From Oegoconia quadripuncta (taxonomy: Eukaryota; Arthropoda; Insecta; Lepidoptera; Autostichidae): DNA of 64,000 nt. Position 1 is the stretch's first letter. Each line of letters opens with the position of its first letter. The DNA lies in contig OX438745.1 in the NCBI GenBank assembly GCA_949316235.1, positions 8,933,001 to 8,997,000 on the forward strand, given 5' to 3'. The notes beneath the pieces are model-generated. The model searched no databases, was not told where the DNA came from, and saw only the letters and a list, made by a program, of their open reading frames with translations. Made by a program: the position numbers and the translations under genes. Positions 32,373-43,975 of the stretch are shown piece by piece.

Positions 32373-32755
32373 GTGTGAGTTTTGTGTCGACTTAACTTTA
32401 CTACTGAGTTCTTTTTTTTTTTTTTATGCACAGCGGGCTGGTACTTGACCTCAATCACACCTGATGTTAAGTGAAGATGAGGTCGAAGGTGGAAGCGTAC
32501 TGACCCGGAAACCCCAACACATTTGGAGGACTGGCTATCTTATCTCTGACAACCGGAACACAACAATGCCATTAACATTGCTGCTTGGCGGCAGATTTAG
32601 ATAAGATGGTGGTAGCTAGCCAGGCGGACATTTAAAATGTCCTACCACCAACCAAGTTCAAGTTTACATGACGATTTGTATGAAGAAATGTGCAGCGCCT
32701 CTAGCGGATAATTTACAAAACAATTTTTTTCATAGGGACTTCACGTAAACGCATG
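32373..32755. mobile_element. Second copy of the 18096 MITE, split by a SINE
   Basis: GTGTGAGTTTTGTG..CTTAACTTTACTACTGAGTTC lies left of the SINE and CAAGTTTACATGACGATTTG..GCAGCGCCTCTAGCGG lies right of it; joined in order they follow the 18096 copy. The right terminal repeat is degraded. Confidence 0.75.
32412..32654 (-). repeat. SINE family A, 5'-truncated, nested, with target-site duplication
   Basis: A T-run (the A-tail on the other strand) begins at 32412. The unit ends at ACCACCAACCA, so it lacks the head. AGTTC at 32407-32411 is repeated at 32655-32659, which is a target-site duplication, and the MITE resumes directly afterwards. This shows L1-like target-primed insertion. Confidence 0.88.
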
Positions 32756-32774
32756 TCGTGCTGGATAAAGTTTT

Positions 32775-33030
32775 AACAACCTGTTTGGTGTAGTGGTTAG
32801 AAACTGACCACTATATTAAAAGGTTGCGGGTTCGAATCCCGCTAGGGGCATATGTTTGTGTGATGAATACGGACATGTCTACCCGAGTTATGGATGTTTT
32901 CATTTATAATAAGTATTTATTTACAAAAAAATGTATTTATATAGTATATCAACCATCTGGTATCCACAACACAAGCCTATAGTTGCTTACTGTGGAACTA
33001 GATGGCGCTGTGTGTGTCTAAGGATTTTTA
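32775..33030 (+). repeat. SINE family B, full copy
   Basis: Head AACCTGTTTGGTGTAGTGGT, B box GGGTTCGAATCCCGC, body GATGAATACGGACATG, tail ACTAGATGGCGCTGTGTG. Confidence 0.9.
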
Positions 33031-33734
33031 AAGTGTCATCGTACAACCACATACTTCGCACACTGTATGATTAATTGTGGAGCCGACTGTAAACAAACAT
33101 GTGACCCTCTGACTTGATGGCTAAATCCGCCTGTGAATACTTACATCTCAATCGAGAGCAGGTGAGCCGAAATTAATTGTCCATCTTCCGTTCCCGTCTT
33201 GCGAGCGTTTAACTCTTGGAGTGTCGTAATCGTAACCTTTTACGATATCTAATTACACGAGGTTATTACTTTGTAGGGACCGGGTCGCTGTTCCGTTAAA
33301 ATGTGGTTTATGGCATAAGAGATTAGATCTTTAACTTTAGAAGTAATTGTATGCCAAAAATTTGCGAAATACTGACTTCTGTAGGATTTCCATTATTGCG
33401 GGATTAGTCCTTAACGCCTGAAGGGGGATATCTCAATATGACATCAGTCGCATTACCAACTAAAACCTGGAAGTCTACAGCCAATATAATATAATATGTG
33501 CACCTGCGCTGTGCTCAATAATTAACTCTGGTTTGAAGTTTTTTTCATTGATTATGATGAATCAACTGGAAGTGTTGTTTCATCATCACCATAAACCACC
33601 TTTAGGAGTCCTCTGCCAGATATCAGTCACTCCTTTTGATTATGCCCTAACCGCAATCGGACAGGCGCGTTTGTGATTGCAGTTTATTTGATAGCTGTTG
33701 ACCAATGAAGCTGAGTTGCTGCCTATCATTGGTC
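33031..33734. other. Intergenic, nothing recognised
   Basis: No supported gene, and no repeat shared with other parts of the window was noticed. Confidence 0.4.
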
Positions 33735-33816
33735 TATGCAGATGATTCTTTTACGTTGCTACTTCTGGACCAAACTACTTTAGGTCACTATATTTTTTGC
33801 AATAAAGAAAAAGAAG
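33735..33816 (+). repeat. Tail of the 11790-type LINE
   Basis: CGTTGCTACTTCTGGACCAA, then ACTACTTTAGGTCACTATAT and a GAAAAAGAAGAAG end match 12155-12232, coding for an FWTKLL-stop terminus. Confidence 0.7.
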
Positions 33817-35137
33817 AAGCATGATTCTTTAATGCCTTTTACGACAGCCGTGGAAAAGATGGGTTAGTCCTATTCTATACACTCTGTCAGGCAGGACCCA
33901 TCGTCTAACACTATAATCGCTACAGCTTTTCCCTCGATTCTTCTTTCAAACCTGACATAACTTACAATGTTTCAAGAGCCTCTTCCCCCCTCTCTCTCCA
34001 CTAAAGCCGTGCACCTCGCCGGCTGGCCTGATCATATCAAGGGATCAAACTAAACTGGCCAGGGTAATATTTATTTAGAGAATATTGCATGGATGGCAAT
34101 AAAGCAAGCAATTTACTCTATAAATGAGGTTTTTTTTGTATTATATTTTTTGAATATTGCTTCTTAGATTTGTGGGTTCTATCTTATACTGGGTGGTAAA
34201 AGGCGGTCGGGGGAAGGAAAGTACACCCACTTAAATATTGAGGATAACAAATTTTACTCCAAGGAGACCTTATTTCGTTTTTAAAGATAAGAAATATTGC
34301 ATTTATTTTAACATTGAAAATGTTTCGGAGCTCGACAAGTTCTAGGAAATAGGAGATATTGATTTTGTCAATAAAAAAAGTCATGAATATTGAGAGTGAG
34401 GAGTAAATAGGGGGTGAAAAGGTACCTATACAAGATAGCGAAATTTTCGAGAAACATGAAAGAAAAGTCTTACATGTGGGTCATCCAGTTAATTGGCCCG
34501 AAAGACCCCCACCATTTTGAAAACACTAAAACCACAAGCTAGTTGCGAATTTGGTATTTTCGAAATTTGTAAAAGATATGAAAACTGAAGAGGATTGCCT
34601 CGAAAACGTTCATATCGAGGAGATTCCGTATCTCCAAAGTTAACACTTTTTTCTTTTACATTCATCAAAGCCATTTCCAATGGGCTACTACTTACTTAGA
34701 TTTCGTAGTCTACCTTCCGGGATATAATACCAACCTTAATATTGACTCTATTGATTTTTGGTCGATTCTCGGCTCAGACAAGTTACCGAAAATGTATGCT
34801 ACAATTCTTACCTATAATAAAAAAATTATTCTTCTTAGCTTTGCGATATCTATAAATAATTTAAGGTACAGACAGACTGTAGGTATGTTCTACTCTGTAT
34901 CTCAGAGGTTCCCGTTTACTATGAACAAAGGTGGCCAGCAGCTGTCTACGGGGAAGTGGTGAACATTCAGTGGTGCACGAAAATTGTGAAGCTTTTGTTT
35001 TTTTGTTAGATATAAGGTACCTATATAAGACCTAACAAAAAAACACGACAAACGTTGCAGAGTGTATGTATAGGATGTATAGAATGTTCAAAAAATGTAA
35101 TTTAGAAATGTAAATTTTGTGAGTTGGACATTTATGG
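33817..35137. other. Intergenic, unassigned
   Basis: No element ends were identified. Minus-strand frames of 60-66 codons at 34184-34680 have no domain. Confidence 0.35.
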
Positions 35138-35250
35138 CCGCGCGCTCTAAGTACTTTACCACAACACACCGGCGCTTGCCCCGGCGCCGCGACTTGCTGT
35201 GATTGGTTGCGCCGTGTGCCCCGCCACCCACCAGCCCCTTTGGCGTCTAA
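35138..35250. repeat. GC-rich dispersed repeat with CCAAT box, copy 2
   Basis: Same blocks as 13586-13765 with about 70 bp deleted after CCACAACACA. It ends just before the minisatellite. Confidence 0.6.
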
Positions 35251-35263
35251 TGAGTGTGAGTAT

Positions 35264-35588
35264 GAGTCTTTAATGACACAACAGCCGTCGACAGTTCTTC
35301 GAACTTATGAGCTCTTTAATGACACAACAGCATTCGTCACTTCTTAGAGCTTATGAGCCCTTTAATGACACAACAGCAGTCGTCACTTCTTAGAGCTTAT
35401 GAGCCCTTTAATGACACAACAGCAGTCGTCACTTCTTAGAGCTTATGAGCCCTTTAATGACACAAAAGCAGTCGTCACTTCTTAGAGCTTATGAGCCCTT
35501 TAATAACACAACAGCAGTCGTCACTTCTTAGAGCTCTTTAATGTAATGACACAATCATCGTCAGTTCTTCGGACTTATGAGCTCTTCC
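35264..35588. repeat. 46-bp minisatellite, about seven units
   Basis: Unit starts (GAGCYCTTTAATG) fall at 35264, 35309, 35355, 35401, 35447, 35493 and 35531, a period of 45-46 bp with one short last unit. The inner units are nearly identical and the outer ones diverge. Each unit holds TGACACAACAGCAGTCGTCA, whose ends TGAC/GTCA are inverted. The outer units carry AGTTCTTCGRACTTATGAGC, which resembles the RTE sequence at 57060, so the array probably grew within an RTE fragment. Confidence 0.9.
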
Positions 35589-35735
35589 CATTGCCACTTC
35601 CACTTACTAATCCACTGGAATATGTCGATGATGTTTGTTCTTCTACGGATTTCTTTATTCTTGATTTACTCTCCTAATGAAATGTCGTGCTCTTTATAAC
35701 TCATTGCGTAATCTTAAGCTGTCTTATGTCTCTAT
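35560..35735 (-). pseudogene. RTE-type LINE fragment next to the minisatellite
   Basis: TTGCCACTTCCACTTACTAATCCA, TTCTACGGATTTCTTTATTC and the following TCTTAAGCTGTCTTATG run parallel to the antisense RTE reverse transcriptase sequence at 57060-57160 and its expected continuation. It is full of stops. Confidence 0.55.
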
Positions 35736-37122
35736 AGAACCACAATAAAGAGACAACAAATAAATCTTGCCCCCTGGAGTTACACCATCTTACCTCATCC
35801 GTTATTAAATTGCCGATAGGCTGGGCCCAACACTAGTACTGGGTATAGCCCATGACGGCATCTATTATCACGGGCTGTCTTGTTGTAACTGTGTAAGGTG
35901 ATGTTGACAATCTTAAATAAATACCTACCTAATTACTGAGTTGAAACTAAATTCAAGGCATTCCCAAACATTATCATCCCGCATCTAGAACTCTATCTTT
36001 TTCCTTATTATACCTACCCCCAGTTATTATATTAAACTAATGCGTGGGTTTTCCTCAAAATAGCCAATTTCAGCCACGGACTCCCATAGTGACGTTAATG
36101 GAAACACACATTAATTCTAAGAGACAAATTCGCGGGTGGGCTCTGACAGAAAAACATCTATTGAATCAAAAATAACTCCTAGGTTGTCGATAGGACGTCA
36201 ACCATATAGGGGCGAGCGTCAAATGACGTGGATGTTAGTCTCAAGGGTTGACATTTACGAAGAAGATTCACTCTGTGGAAAGTTTTAAGAATTTCGTAAA
36301 ATACAATGCGTACTAGGTTGTAAATGTAACTAAAATTAACAAAATATTCTAGTTTAAATGATATGCAACTCTTCGAACTTACCTGTAGTAGTATATAGTT
36401 GGTATAGTTGTACCTATTCTTTTTACCTGACTACGGTAAAGCCAAAAGGATGGTAATGTATTCAACGCCTTTGTAGGTATGTACGTCCAAACGAGGTGTG
36501 GTTAAATTCGTACTAGTTCAGGGAATATCATAATATGACATTGTGAGAAATCCAATATGGCGCACGCTAGCAGCCATTTTGTCATAGATGTCGACAAGAC
36601 TAATTCAAAATAGCCCCGTAGCATGACATCGTTTGTCGCGCGCGACATAGGAGTGAGAGTGGGATAGTTGTATATTTCGTCCAAGCGAATGAGCAGGACA
36701 AATATCTCGCGCGACATCTTAATGGTTCATCGCGCCTACTTAGTTCAGGTACGCGTAAAAGTCTTTAAAAAATAGCGCGACTACGGTTAAAAATCAAAAA
36801 CAAGACGAAATTACTCAAGTGATTGAAGCCGGAGTCGTAGACGGAATAATCGTAGACGAGTTATTATTATATATTTTTTTAAAGATTTTTTATTGCAATG
36901 TTTGTAAACTAAATTTTCCTTTTGGTCAATAAAGTGTATTTGTATTGTATAACTGGTATTGGTGACGATTCAATACGATACGAGTTCACAAATAGGACGA
37001 CATAAGATTTTAATCCTGTCAACTTTAATTTAGCTCTCCCATAATAGTAAACACCCGAGAAACGAATGATTACATTTATTTTTTATTTAAAGATTTCTTT
37101 ATATCATCCCGATAAACCAAAC
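35736..37122. other. Unassigned; LINE-like tail near 36880-36950
   Basis: A TTTTGGTCAATAAAGTGTATTTGT end at about 36918 looks like a retroposon 3' terminus. At 36600-36730, two CGCGCGACAT blocks (GTCGCGCGCGACATAG and CTCGCGCGACATCTT) form a short repeated motif. No gene. Confidence 0.35.
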
Positions 37123-37390
37123 CAACTATGTTAACAGCTATCTTTTCCATAAAAAAAGTAGATTTCTCCCGACTATGATATCATCCAAATACACCAAAAA
37201 CTATGTTAGAACCTAAAAATTTTCGAAACAGCTTAAACGACGTTCGTCACATATGACTTAATAACCAGTCAGCTCGTTTAATCCTTAATATTAGAAAAAC
37301 ACCTCACTGAAATCGGACCACGCATTACTGAGATACATCCGAAGAGAGATTGGACACACACATACGCACACTCCATCGATCGGATAAATG
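37123..37390 (+). repeat. Unclassified dispersed repeat, copy 2
   Basis: Parallels 31990-32330: AACTATGTTAACAGCTA, CTCGTTTAATCCTTAATATTAG, AAATCGGACCACGCATTACTGAG. Confidence 0.7.
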
Positions 37391-38503
37391 ACATTAAGAT
37401 ATCATTACAATAGATTATTAAACGACTACATCCGTCACGTAAAATGAAATCTTTTTTTAGCTTCATGGTTATTGTACGGAGCTGCGGATGGCTTCTCGCA
37501 ATTTGAATAGGTAGGAGGTAAACAGCCCTATATGAATATAGTTACGTATGACGCCGACGGTACTGTCAGGGCTGTGTAACGGATTGTAACAAAATTTAAA
37601 TATAAAAAACCCGCCAGTACATTTCGTATTATGTTGGCGCCATGTTAGAAAAAAAAAACAAAGAAAGAAAAAGGAACCCTATGACACTCTGGGGATCACG
37701 CCATACATTTTACTAATGACACCTTGCACTTCAAAATCGGCCAAACCGTGTGGGTTACAGGAAGTAACATACAAATTTACATGCATACTTATATCCGTGT
37801 TACAGAATGTTACTCAAGCAGAGATCTCCGCTTGAGGACAGTTAAAAAGTAACTGCTTTATATAACTTGTATAGCGGCATCTCTTTCTATGTTCAAGCGC
37901 AAAGTATTTTTCGTTCACCGGATCCGTATTAATAAAACGATCTCAAGATTGACGGACGGTTAAGGTAAACTTATGTCGGTACTTAAAATACTCTTGCGTT
38001 TGCTTTATTAATGGGGTCCTTAGAGTTAATGCTGATGAAGTTTATAAGCTAGTGTTAAGAATTATAGAGTAGGTACACCGACATGACCTAACGAACAATA
38101 TGCTATTTTGGAATACAGTTGGCAACCCTAGGTAATGCTGTATTACATCGATCGAGGACTGCACTCGTGTAGAGAGCACCTCAGCTGATACTTTATTATG
38201 AATTCACAAATAGACTCCATAACGTTCGTTATAATTATTTATAGTTTCCTTTTCTGAGACGTTATCTTTCATTGAAACGGAATATAAGGGTAAGTCGCAG
38301 GGCGGGGTTATTTTCATTTTTTTTCTAAGAACATTAATCAATTCTCTTGTCAGAATGTCATGGATACATGATTATAATGCATAGGTATCAGAAAGTGTAG
38401 AAGTAATTACAACAACATTTGAGGTATCTCAAATTATCGTTAAGTCCAAAAATCAAAATCTGGTATTTTCATTTTCAAGACGACATAACTAATTAAGCTT
38501 AAC
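37391..38503. other. Intergenic, nothing recognised
   Basis: No supported frame. A run of AAGCTTA motifs begins at 38494. Confidence 0.4.
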
Positions 38504-38990
38504 TTAAATAAACTTAAGCTTAAATAAGCTTACGGACTGATCTGGATAAGAGTTCCAATAATGGCTAAAGGAAAATCTGTTATTTATTTGAATACCCAAA
38601 TATGATGTCCGTGATGATGATGAACACACCATATGATTTCCTAAGACAGCAGATGATACAGAGAAACAAGAAAGAGGGTATACGTCCAAGAATGCTCCCT
38701 GAGGTACTCCTTAGGTAATAAGTAGACCCTCACTCTTATGTGCACCCATTTTTACACGTTGACGATTACGGTGATCACCGAAGAGCAAAACTTGACCCTA
38801 ATTTGTAGAAGTTTAATAATTAAGACTGGAACAGAGATTGTCAAAAGTCTTAGTGAGATCGAAAAATATACGTATGATCGATTTTTCTTGTCGATATTAT
38901 TAATTAAAAATTTTGTTAGCTCATACACAGTATCCGACGTATTCTTTGTAACCCGAAACGTTGAATTGGTAAAAGTACATTTTTACGTTC
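38504..38990 (-). pseudogene. Degraded LINE reverse transcriptase fragment
   Basis: On the minus strand IFFDLTKTFDNL (the first catalytic Asp motif of CR1/Jockey reverse transcriptases) is followed, after stops, by RVKMGAHKSEGLL and GVPQGAFL, in the expected order and spacing. A further frame reads TSYLGIQIN. Multiple stops and missing segments show it is dead. Confidence 0.7.
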
Positions 38991-39195
38991 TATATTGATT
39001 TATCTTTTGTTTATTGGGCTCCAGTAATTATCGACGATGTTTTTCACCAGGCATCCATCCCTGCCGTTGTGGATCAAATGAATTTGAGAACCTACTTTGA
39101 AAATTATAGCCAGGTACATTTCTAATTGAGCACAATGACGTTCTGGAAAGTGTTAACGAAAAGTGAAGAAAATTCATAGATTTATTAAATCGAGT

Positions 39196-39384
39196 TTAGT
39201 TCGAAAAGAAGAATACATATTTAATTTTCTCTGTTGCCAGAAGAGCCATAGAGTTTGAAACGCTTCCATTGTTTACCAATAATTGTTTATTCCTTTCCAA
39301 TACTACCAAATGGGTGTGGAAACCCTCCCCACGGCTGGTAGTTCGATGATGGAAAGGCGAAGGCCCAATATAAAATTTCATCAA
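39196..39384 (-). pseudogene. CR1-like LINE tail (family R), short fragment
   Basis: The minus strand reads FHHRTTSRGEGFHTHLVV, matching HRHFDLRTTRRGEGFHPLVV in the copy at 51262. The sequence diverges after NNGSVSNSMALLATEK. Confidence 0.65.
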
Positions 39385-39639
39385 ATTTCAACTCACACTC
39401 ACCTGCCTGTAATTAATAAAACACTGACAGGCATAGAACCTTGCGACAGTATTCGAGGCTCTGTTGTCTATATGTCATCTGCATACTGTAATAATAATAA
39501 GCACAGGGTTGAAGCAGATCTGCGGATCGAGAGTCGAGTTTCATTATGCCTTTTAAACCTTTTTAAGAAGCAAATTATGGCAGTGTCGATAGCGTTCATA
39601 AGTAGTAGTGATGATTCTATATCTACAGCTTGATTTAAT

Positions 39640-40257
39640 AAGATCTAGATCAATCCAGAAATTACTAATTCTTTTCAATTTGCCACATTTATCTTTTAAC
39701 TTTCAACTACTACATTTTACGATACTAAAAGAATAAGCTAAAAAGTTGCTGCTGCAATTGCATCCCATAATTTATAGGTAGATGGGACTAAAATAAATCT
39801 TGTAGACGTCTATCCCGACACAATTTATTCCTTTAATCACAGGAGCTGGTAGCTCCTGCTGCCCCTTGTATACCGACGTTACGTAACCTGTACCTGCAAA
39901 AAGATTCACATACGTCTAAAACGCAACTGCTATATGTAGTAACAGTCAAAGTTTAAACCCTAAACCCATTAAGGCTCGTTCCGTGCGAATACCTTCAGCG
40001 TAAATTAGATACGAAAAGATGAATATCTACTTTTCAAAAATTGAATAAAATGCATTTTCAAAAAGTAATAAAACCACGTCATTCAATATTGTTTTGTAGT
40101 GAAGTTTATAAAGGTTTATAGTGTTTCCTTTTAATTCCAAAAGTAATATGGTTACAACTGGAAAAAATACGGGTAACTTAGATGTTTTTCTTCAATTCTG
40201 TATTTCAAGTCAATTATAATAGAATTTAGAAAAGACTACATCACTCCTTATATCTTG
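39640..40257. other. Intergenic, nothing recognised
   Basis: AT-rich with no repeats noticed. GGAGCTGGTAGCTCC at 39842-39856 is a short perfect palindrome without further context. Confidence 0.4.
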
Positions 40258-40385
40258 GTTTGTTTGTTTGTTTGTAAACGCTTTATTACACAAAAAGTCA
40301 ATACATTAATTTTGCATTGATACATAAATTGAGGACAACGGCGGACTTATCCCAAAGAGGGATTTCTTCCAGTCAACCATACCAT
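40258..40385 (-). repeat. LINE 3' end, antisense (same family as 7017)
   Basis: GTTTGTAAACGCTTTATTAC, CATTAATTTTGCATTGATAC and GGCGGACTTATCCCAAAGAGGG match 7017-7165. A GTTT run at the start marks the tail on the other strand. Confidence 0.75.
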
Positions 40386-41069
40386 ATCTTCTAGATTACT
40401 ATGTATTTTTTAACAAAAAAAAATGCAATAGATGAAAACTGGCCTAAATATTAGTCAAATTCTCGGTGTTTCCCGAATGAGAAGCCCTAAGACACAATAG
40501 GTTACATAGAAGAAAGGTCACACACACTCTTGAATTGTAACATGAGGATTATATTGTGTTTACCTTTCTCTGGCAGAGTAAATATAGGTACGTAATAAAT
40601 AAGTTTAACCCAAGTTTAGCTCGGTTCAATTTTCTCCAAGAAAATGAGTTTTCATTCGCTAAACTGGCAGACTCATTCTCGTTTCATCAAAATCCTTGAA
40701 CGCCGAGTGCAGTTTCTTGGTAGAATTTAATATAAACATTAGAATTTAATATAAACATATGAGAATAGTACTACAGAAAGTTCGTAGATACCTACCTACT
40801 TATATTCGTCCTTAATTTTGTGTAGGTAAAAAGGATATTAATATAGTACCGTAAATATGGTGTAGATCGCATCCAAATATAACCTGAAGGAGAAAATAAC
40901 CTACTTATATACCTATTCATCATTATTTTTGTGTAGGCATGTAGGATATTAATATATTACCATAAATATTATGGTGTAGATTGCAATCAAATATCGCTCT
41001 GAAAGTGAAAATAATTTTGTAGTGAAAAATAATGATGTATTACGTCACAGTTGCGAGCAATTTGTTAAC
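40386..41069. other. Unassigned, with a local near-duplication
   Basis: GTGTAGGTAAAAAGGATATTAATATAGTACC (40821) and GTGTAGGCATGTAGGATATTAATATATTACC (40932), cited as landmarks, each sit before a TAAATATGGTGTAGAT-like block. The segments 40800-40890 and 40910-41000 are therefore a diverged tandem duplication of about 111 bp. Confidence 0.5.
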
Positions 41070-41400
41070 TGGATATGCGTTTGACGACAATCTCACGTGA
41101 TGGAAAGTGACGATGTAGTCGAAGATGAAGCACGCGATCTCAGTAGATGCCTATTCATCACTCTGCTCTTGAAGACCCCAAGGTTGTAGGAATTAGGAAA
41201 GAGAGACGCCGGAAGGGAGTTCCATGACTTAGCTGTTTACATTATGAATGAAGAGTCGAACCGCTTAATGCGAATGTTAGGAATACATCCGGGTGGAATC
41301 CCTCCCACTACCGAAGATGAAATGGCGATAGTGGAATAAGACCGAAGCGCATCCTGTAAAAGACTGAGAGACAGGCGATCTTACGACGTGTTCGAGGCTC
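41070..41400 (-). pseudogene. CR1-like LINE tail (family R)
   Basis: The reverse complement of GGAGTTCCATGACTTAGCTG.. and of TCCGGGTGGAATCCCTCCCAC encodes the AWNSLPASS and RGEGFHP type motifs seen at 51262. The 3' end TGAAGCACGCGATCTCAGTA.. matches 51790. Confidence 0.7.
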
Positions 41401-42207
41401 TGCAATTTAGCAGTGATCGAATGGTCGCCAATGAGTCTTTTGACACGTCGTTCTACAGAATCGAGTGCAGTTAGTTGGTACTTGGCTGAACCATCTCAAA
41501 GGTGACAGCAGTATTCCACGCACGAGCGGACCTGGGGTTCTATTACATAATTTCATCGTTATCGTTACCGGTTACGTTCTGACATGTGATTGGTTTACTC
41601 ATCGTTCGCTCGTCAATTTGACGGCAATGAGATTGGTCAACGTAATCTATAACGATACCGATGAACTTACGTAATCTAAGGACAGAGCCTGATAAAGTAC
41701 CAAAAGCTGTTTCGGTGTGTTACAGAGTGTTAACGAAACATTAGACCAATTGTTACAAGGTGTTCTCTCCATTATATGACAAACTCTCATTATGGCTTCA
41801 ACTGTGAAGTCGCGAAAAAAGATCACCTGTTCCAATCAAAAGTTCAAATGTAAGTTTTTTTCGCGATTTCAAGCATTGTATTACCATATATTTAAAGTTG
41901 GTCATATTCATGGGTAGAACACCGGGATTCAATTCCGACAATGTTCTCGCAAAGCAATGTCCATTTTATATGTAGATATGATACTGCGTAGCGGCCAAGT
42001 CATATGCAAACAGGTTTGAAAAATAATGTGAATAAATATCAAAATACGTAATACTTTATTTAGCACTATTAAAAGCAATTTGTAGTGCACGAACGAAAAA
42101 AATAAAGATCAAACAAAGCGATAATATCCACCATGAAATTGTAGGTAGGTAAGTATATTTTGTTTTCTATGGTCCCGTTTCTATGGTAACAGCTTCCTTG
42201 TAGTAAC

Positions 42208-42250
42208 ACCTACCGCCACCGTGGCTCAAGGTAAACAACATAAGATTTAA
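42208..42250 (+). repeat. SINE family A, head fragment
   Basis: CCGCCACCGTGGCTCAAGGTAAACAACATAAG; only the A-box region survives. Confidence 0.7.
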
Positions 42251-42264
42251 CAGTGGGTGTACTA

Positions 42265-42375
42265 CGCAATAGCGAAAGACGATAGCTCGAATGACAACAG
42301 CGCGAAGACGATATTGCGAAAGTACCATTGCTCGAAAGTTTAATTGCGCGATGGTTCATTTGCGCGAAAACTTAA
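42265..42375. repeat. Periodic array of (G/T)CGAA motifs, 14-16 bp apart
   Basis: Seven CGA(A) cores start at 42273, 42288, 42303, 42317, 42333, 42349 and 42365, mostly preceded by GC, GCT or GCGC (GCTCGAA, GCGCGAA, TTGCGAA). The spacing is far more regular than the text between the motifs. It resembles a subterminal binding array of a DNA transposon. An A-run follows at 42385-42395. Confidence 0.7.
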
Positions 42376-42404
42376 TTTAATATGAAAAAAAAAAACTACA
42401 GAGT

Positions 42405-42580
42405 GGTGGCCAATAGGAGCAACAACGACAGTGGGCAGACCGCCGTTGATCCATTGGTCCAACGAACAGCTGACGCTATCTGACTAGATGCAGCACAGTA
42501 ACGGAGAGCGGCGTAAAAGAAGAGGCCTTTACCCAGCAATGGGTGGATATGGTATAAGAATTATGATAATGGTTGCTTTC
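42405..42580 (+). pseudogene. RTE-type LINE 3' end
   Basis: AACGACAGTGGGCAGACCGC .. AGAGCGGCGTAAAAGAAGAG then GCCTTTACCCAGCAATGGGTGG is the familiar end of RTE proteins plus 3' terminus (related to the fragment at 10571). Confidence 0.6.
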
Positions 42581-43715
42581 CTTAGCCCGTGAAAATTTTA
42601 ACTGCATTGAAAATTTAAATCAACGGCTCATGCGAGCTACGATGCCACAAATAGACAGCACTTATCAATAACCACACAAAGACAAATTCCCCCTAAGAAT
42701 ACCTTTTATATCGGTGGTTAAAAATGATAAGGATCAACCCTATACAGGGTGAATTGAATTCGTGTAATTCCCTTAACTGGTGACGCCACTCTTGATTACG
42801 ACCAACTTTCCCCGAGGAACCATAGTCGAATTCGACCAAAAAATTTTCGATTATCCATATAAAGTAAACTGTTCCGAAACCACCTTTATTAGGAAGTCCA
42901 TTCGGTTGAATTCAGCTATGATTCCTAGTGGAAAGTTGTTCGTAATCAGGAGTGGAGTCACCATTTAACAGGAATTGCACGAATCAAATTTCACTCTGTA
43001 ATTGAGTGGGAAGGAGATGGATACGAGATACGAATCTCCATTGAATATTCCAAGAAGATCATATTATATTTTCTTCAATACAGGTAAATGATGGGAAATA
43101 TTTACTAATTATCCACTTACTGTTTGTAATTTGTTTAAAAATAGAACTACTAACCTTGAAGAAAGCTCAGAAGATTTTCTTACAAATCTATTTAATTTAT
43201 TACTTTGCTATTGACAGCTAATTTGAAACTCTATTGAATGTAGGTTCCGAATCCACTGGCGCCAGCTCCTGGGGCTCAAGTCTGTAATTAAACGAAATAC
43301 ATATGAAATCTAACATAACCTATTTTGTTTTTTGTATAGGTGATTAATGTAAGTCACCATGGTAGTAGACTAAATAGTGTGTCCCTGAATGGGAAGTTGT
43401 ATATGTTCATACCATACCATATAGGGGTAGTAAGGGATATCCCAAACATTAGTGTTTAGTGCATAAGCATTAAAAGTTTAAGATATATTTATAATAATTA
43501 TATAATTAAGAGAGTTTATTGGATAAATTAAGATTTCTTTTTAAATACAGAATCAAAAAAAAAAACTCTGATCTGCACTGGATAATCCTAAAACCTAATT
43601 ATAAATAATACCTAAATAGCATTGATGGGGTTATTTAAAGCAGATATTTAGGTAATAATTTATAATTAGCTTTTAGGCTTTTCAGGTGCAGGTTAGAACG
43701 ATTTTATTCGATATA
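42581..43715. other. Intergenic, mostly unassigned
   Basis: GGGATATCCCAAACATTAGTG at 43435 belongs to a loose repeat also near 3815 and 47800. A perfect-looking inverted pair (GGTGACGCCACTCTTGATTACGA at 42779 and TCGTAATCAGGAGTGGAGTCACC at 42941) bounds a 190-bp segment that may be a MITE. Confidence 0.45.
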
Positions 43716-43975
43716 TTCGATGAGTGGAAGTCTACCACTGTACGTTTCTCAAGAAACTTCTTACCACGTATGACCTCCCTGTGTAACGGACTTCCGGCAG
43801 CGGTATTCCCTAACGAGTACGACATTGGAACCTTCAAGAAACGAGCCTACACCTTCCTCAAAGGCCGGCAACGCATCTGCGACCCTTTTGGTGTTGCGGG
43901 TGTCCATGGGCGGCGGTGATTGCTTTCCATCTGGTGACCCGCATGCTCGTTTGCCGCCCTCTCATATAAAAAAAA
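43716..43975 (+). pseudogene. 3' end of a non-LTR retrotransposon, second copy of the 284-612 type
   Basis: From GATGAGTGGAAGTCTACCAC the sequence runs almost identical to 353-610: [26 protein letters not shown], the GVHGRR terminus, the CGTTTGCCGCCCTC 3' UTR and an A tail. One visible change is W to C in LWNGLP. The open frame starts upstream in unrelated sequence. Confidence 0.85.

Noticed and set aside
35264..35588. CRISPR-like regular repeats
   Set aside because: The units are head-to-tail with no unique spacers, in an animal genome; this is a minisatellite.
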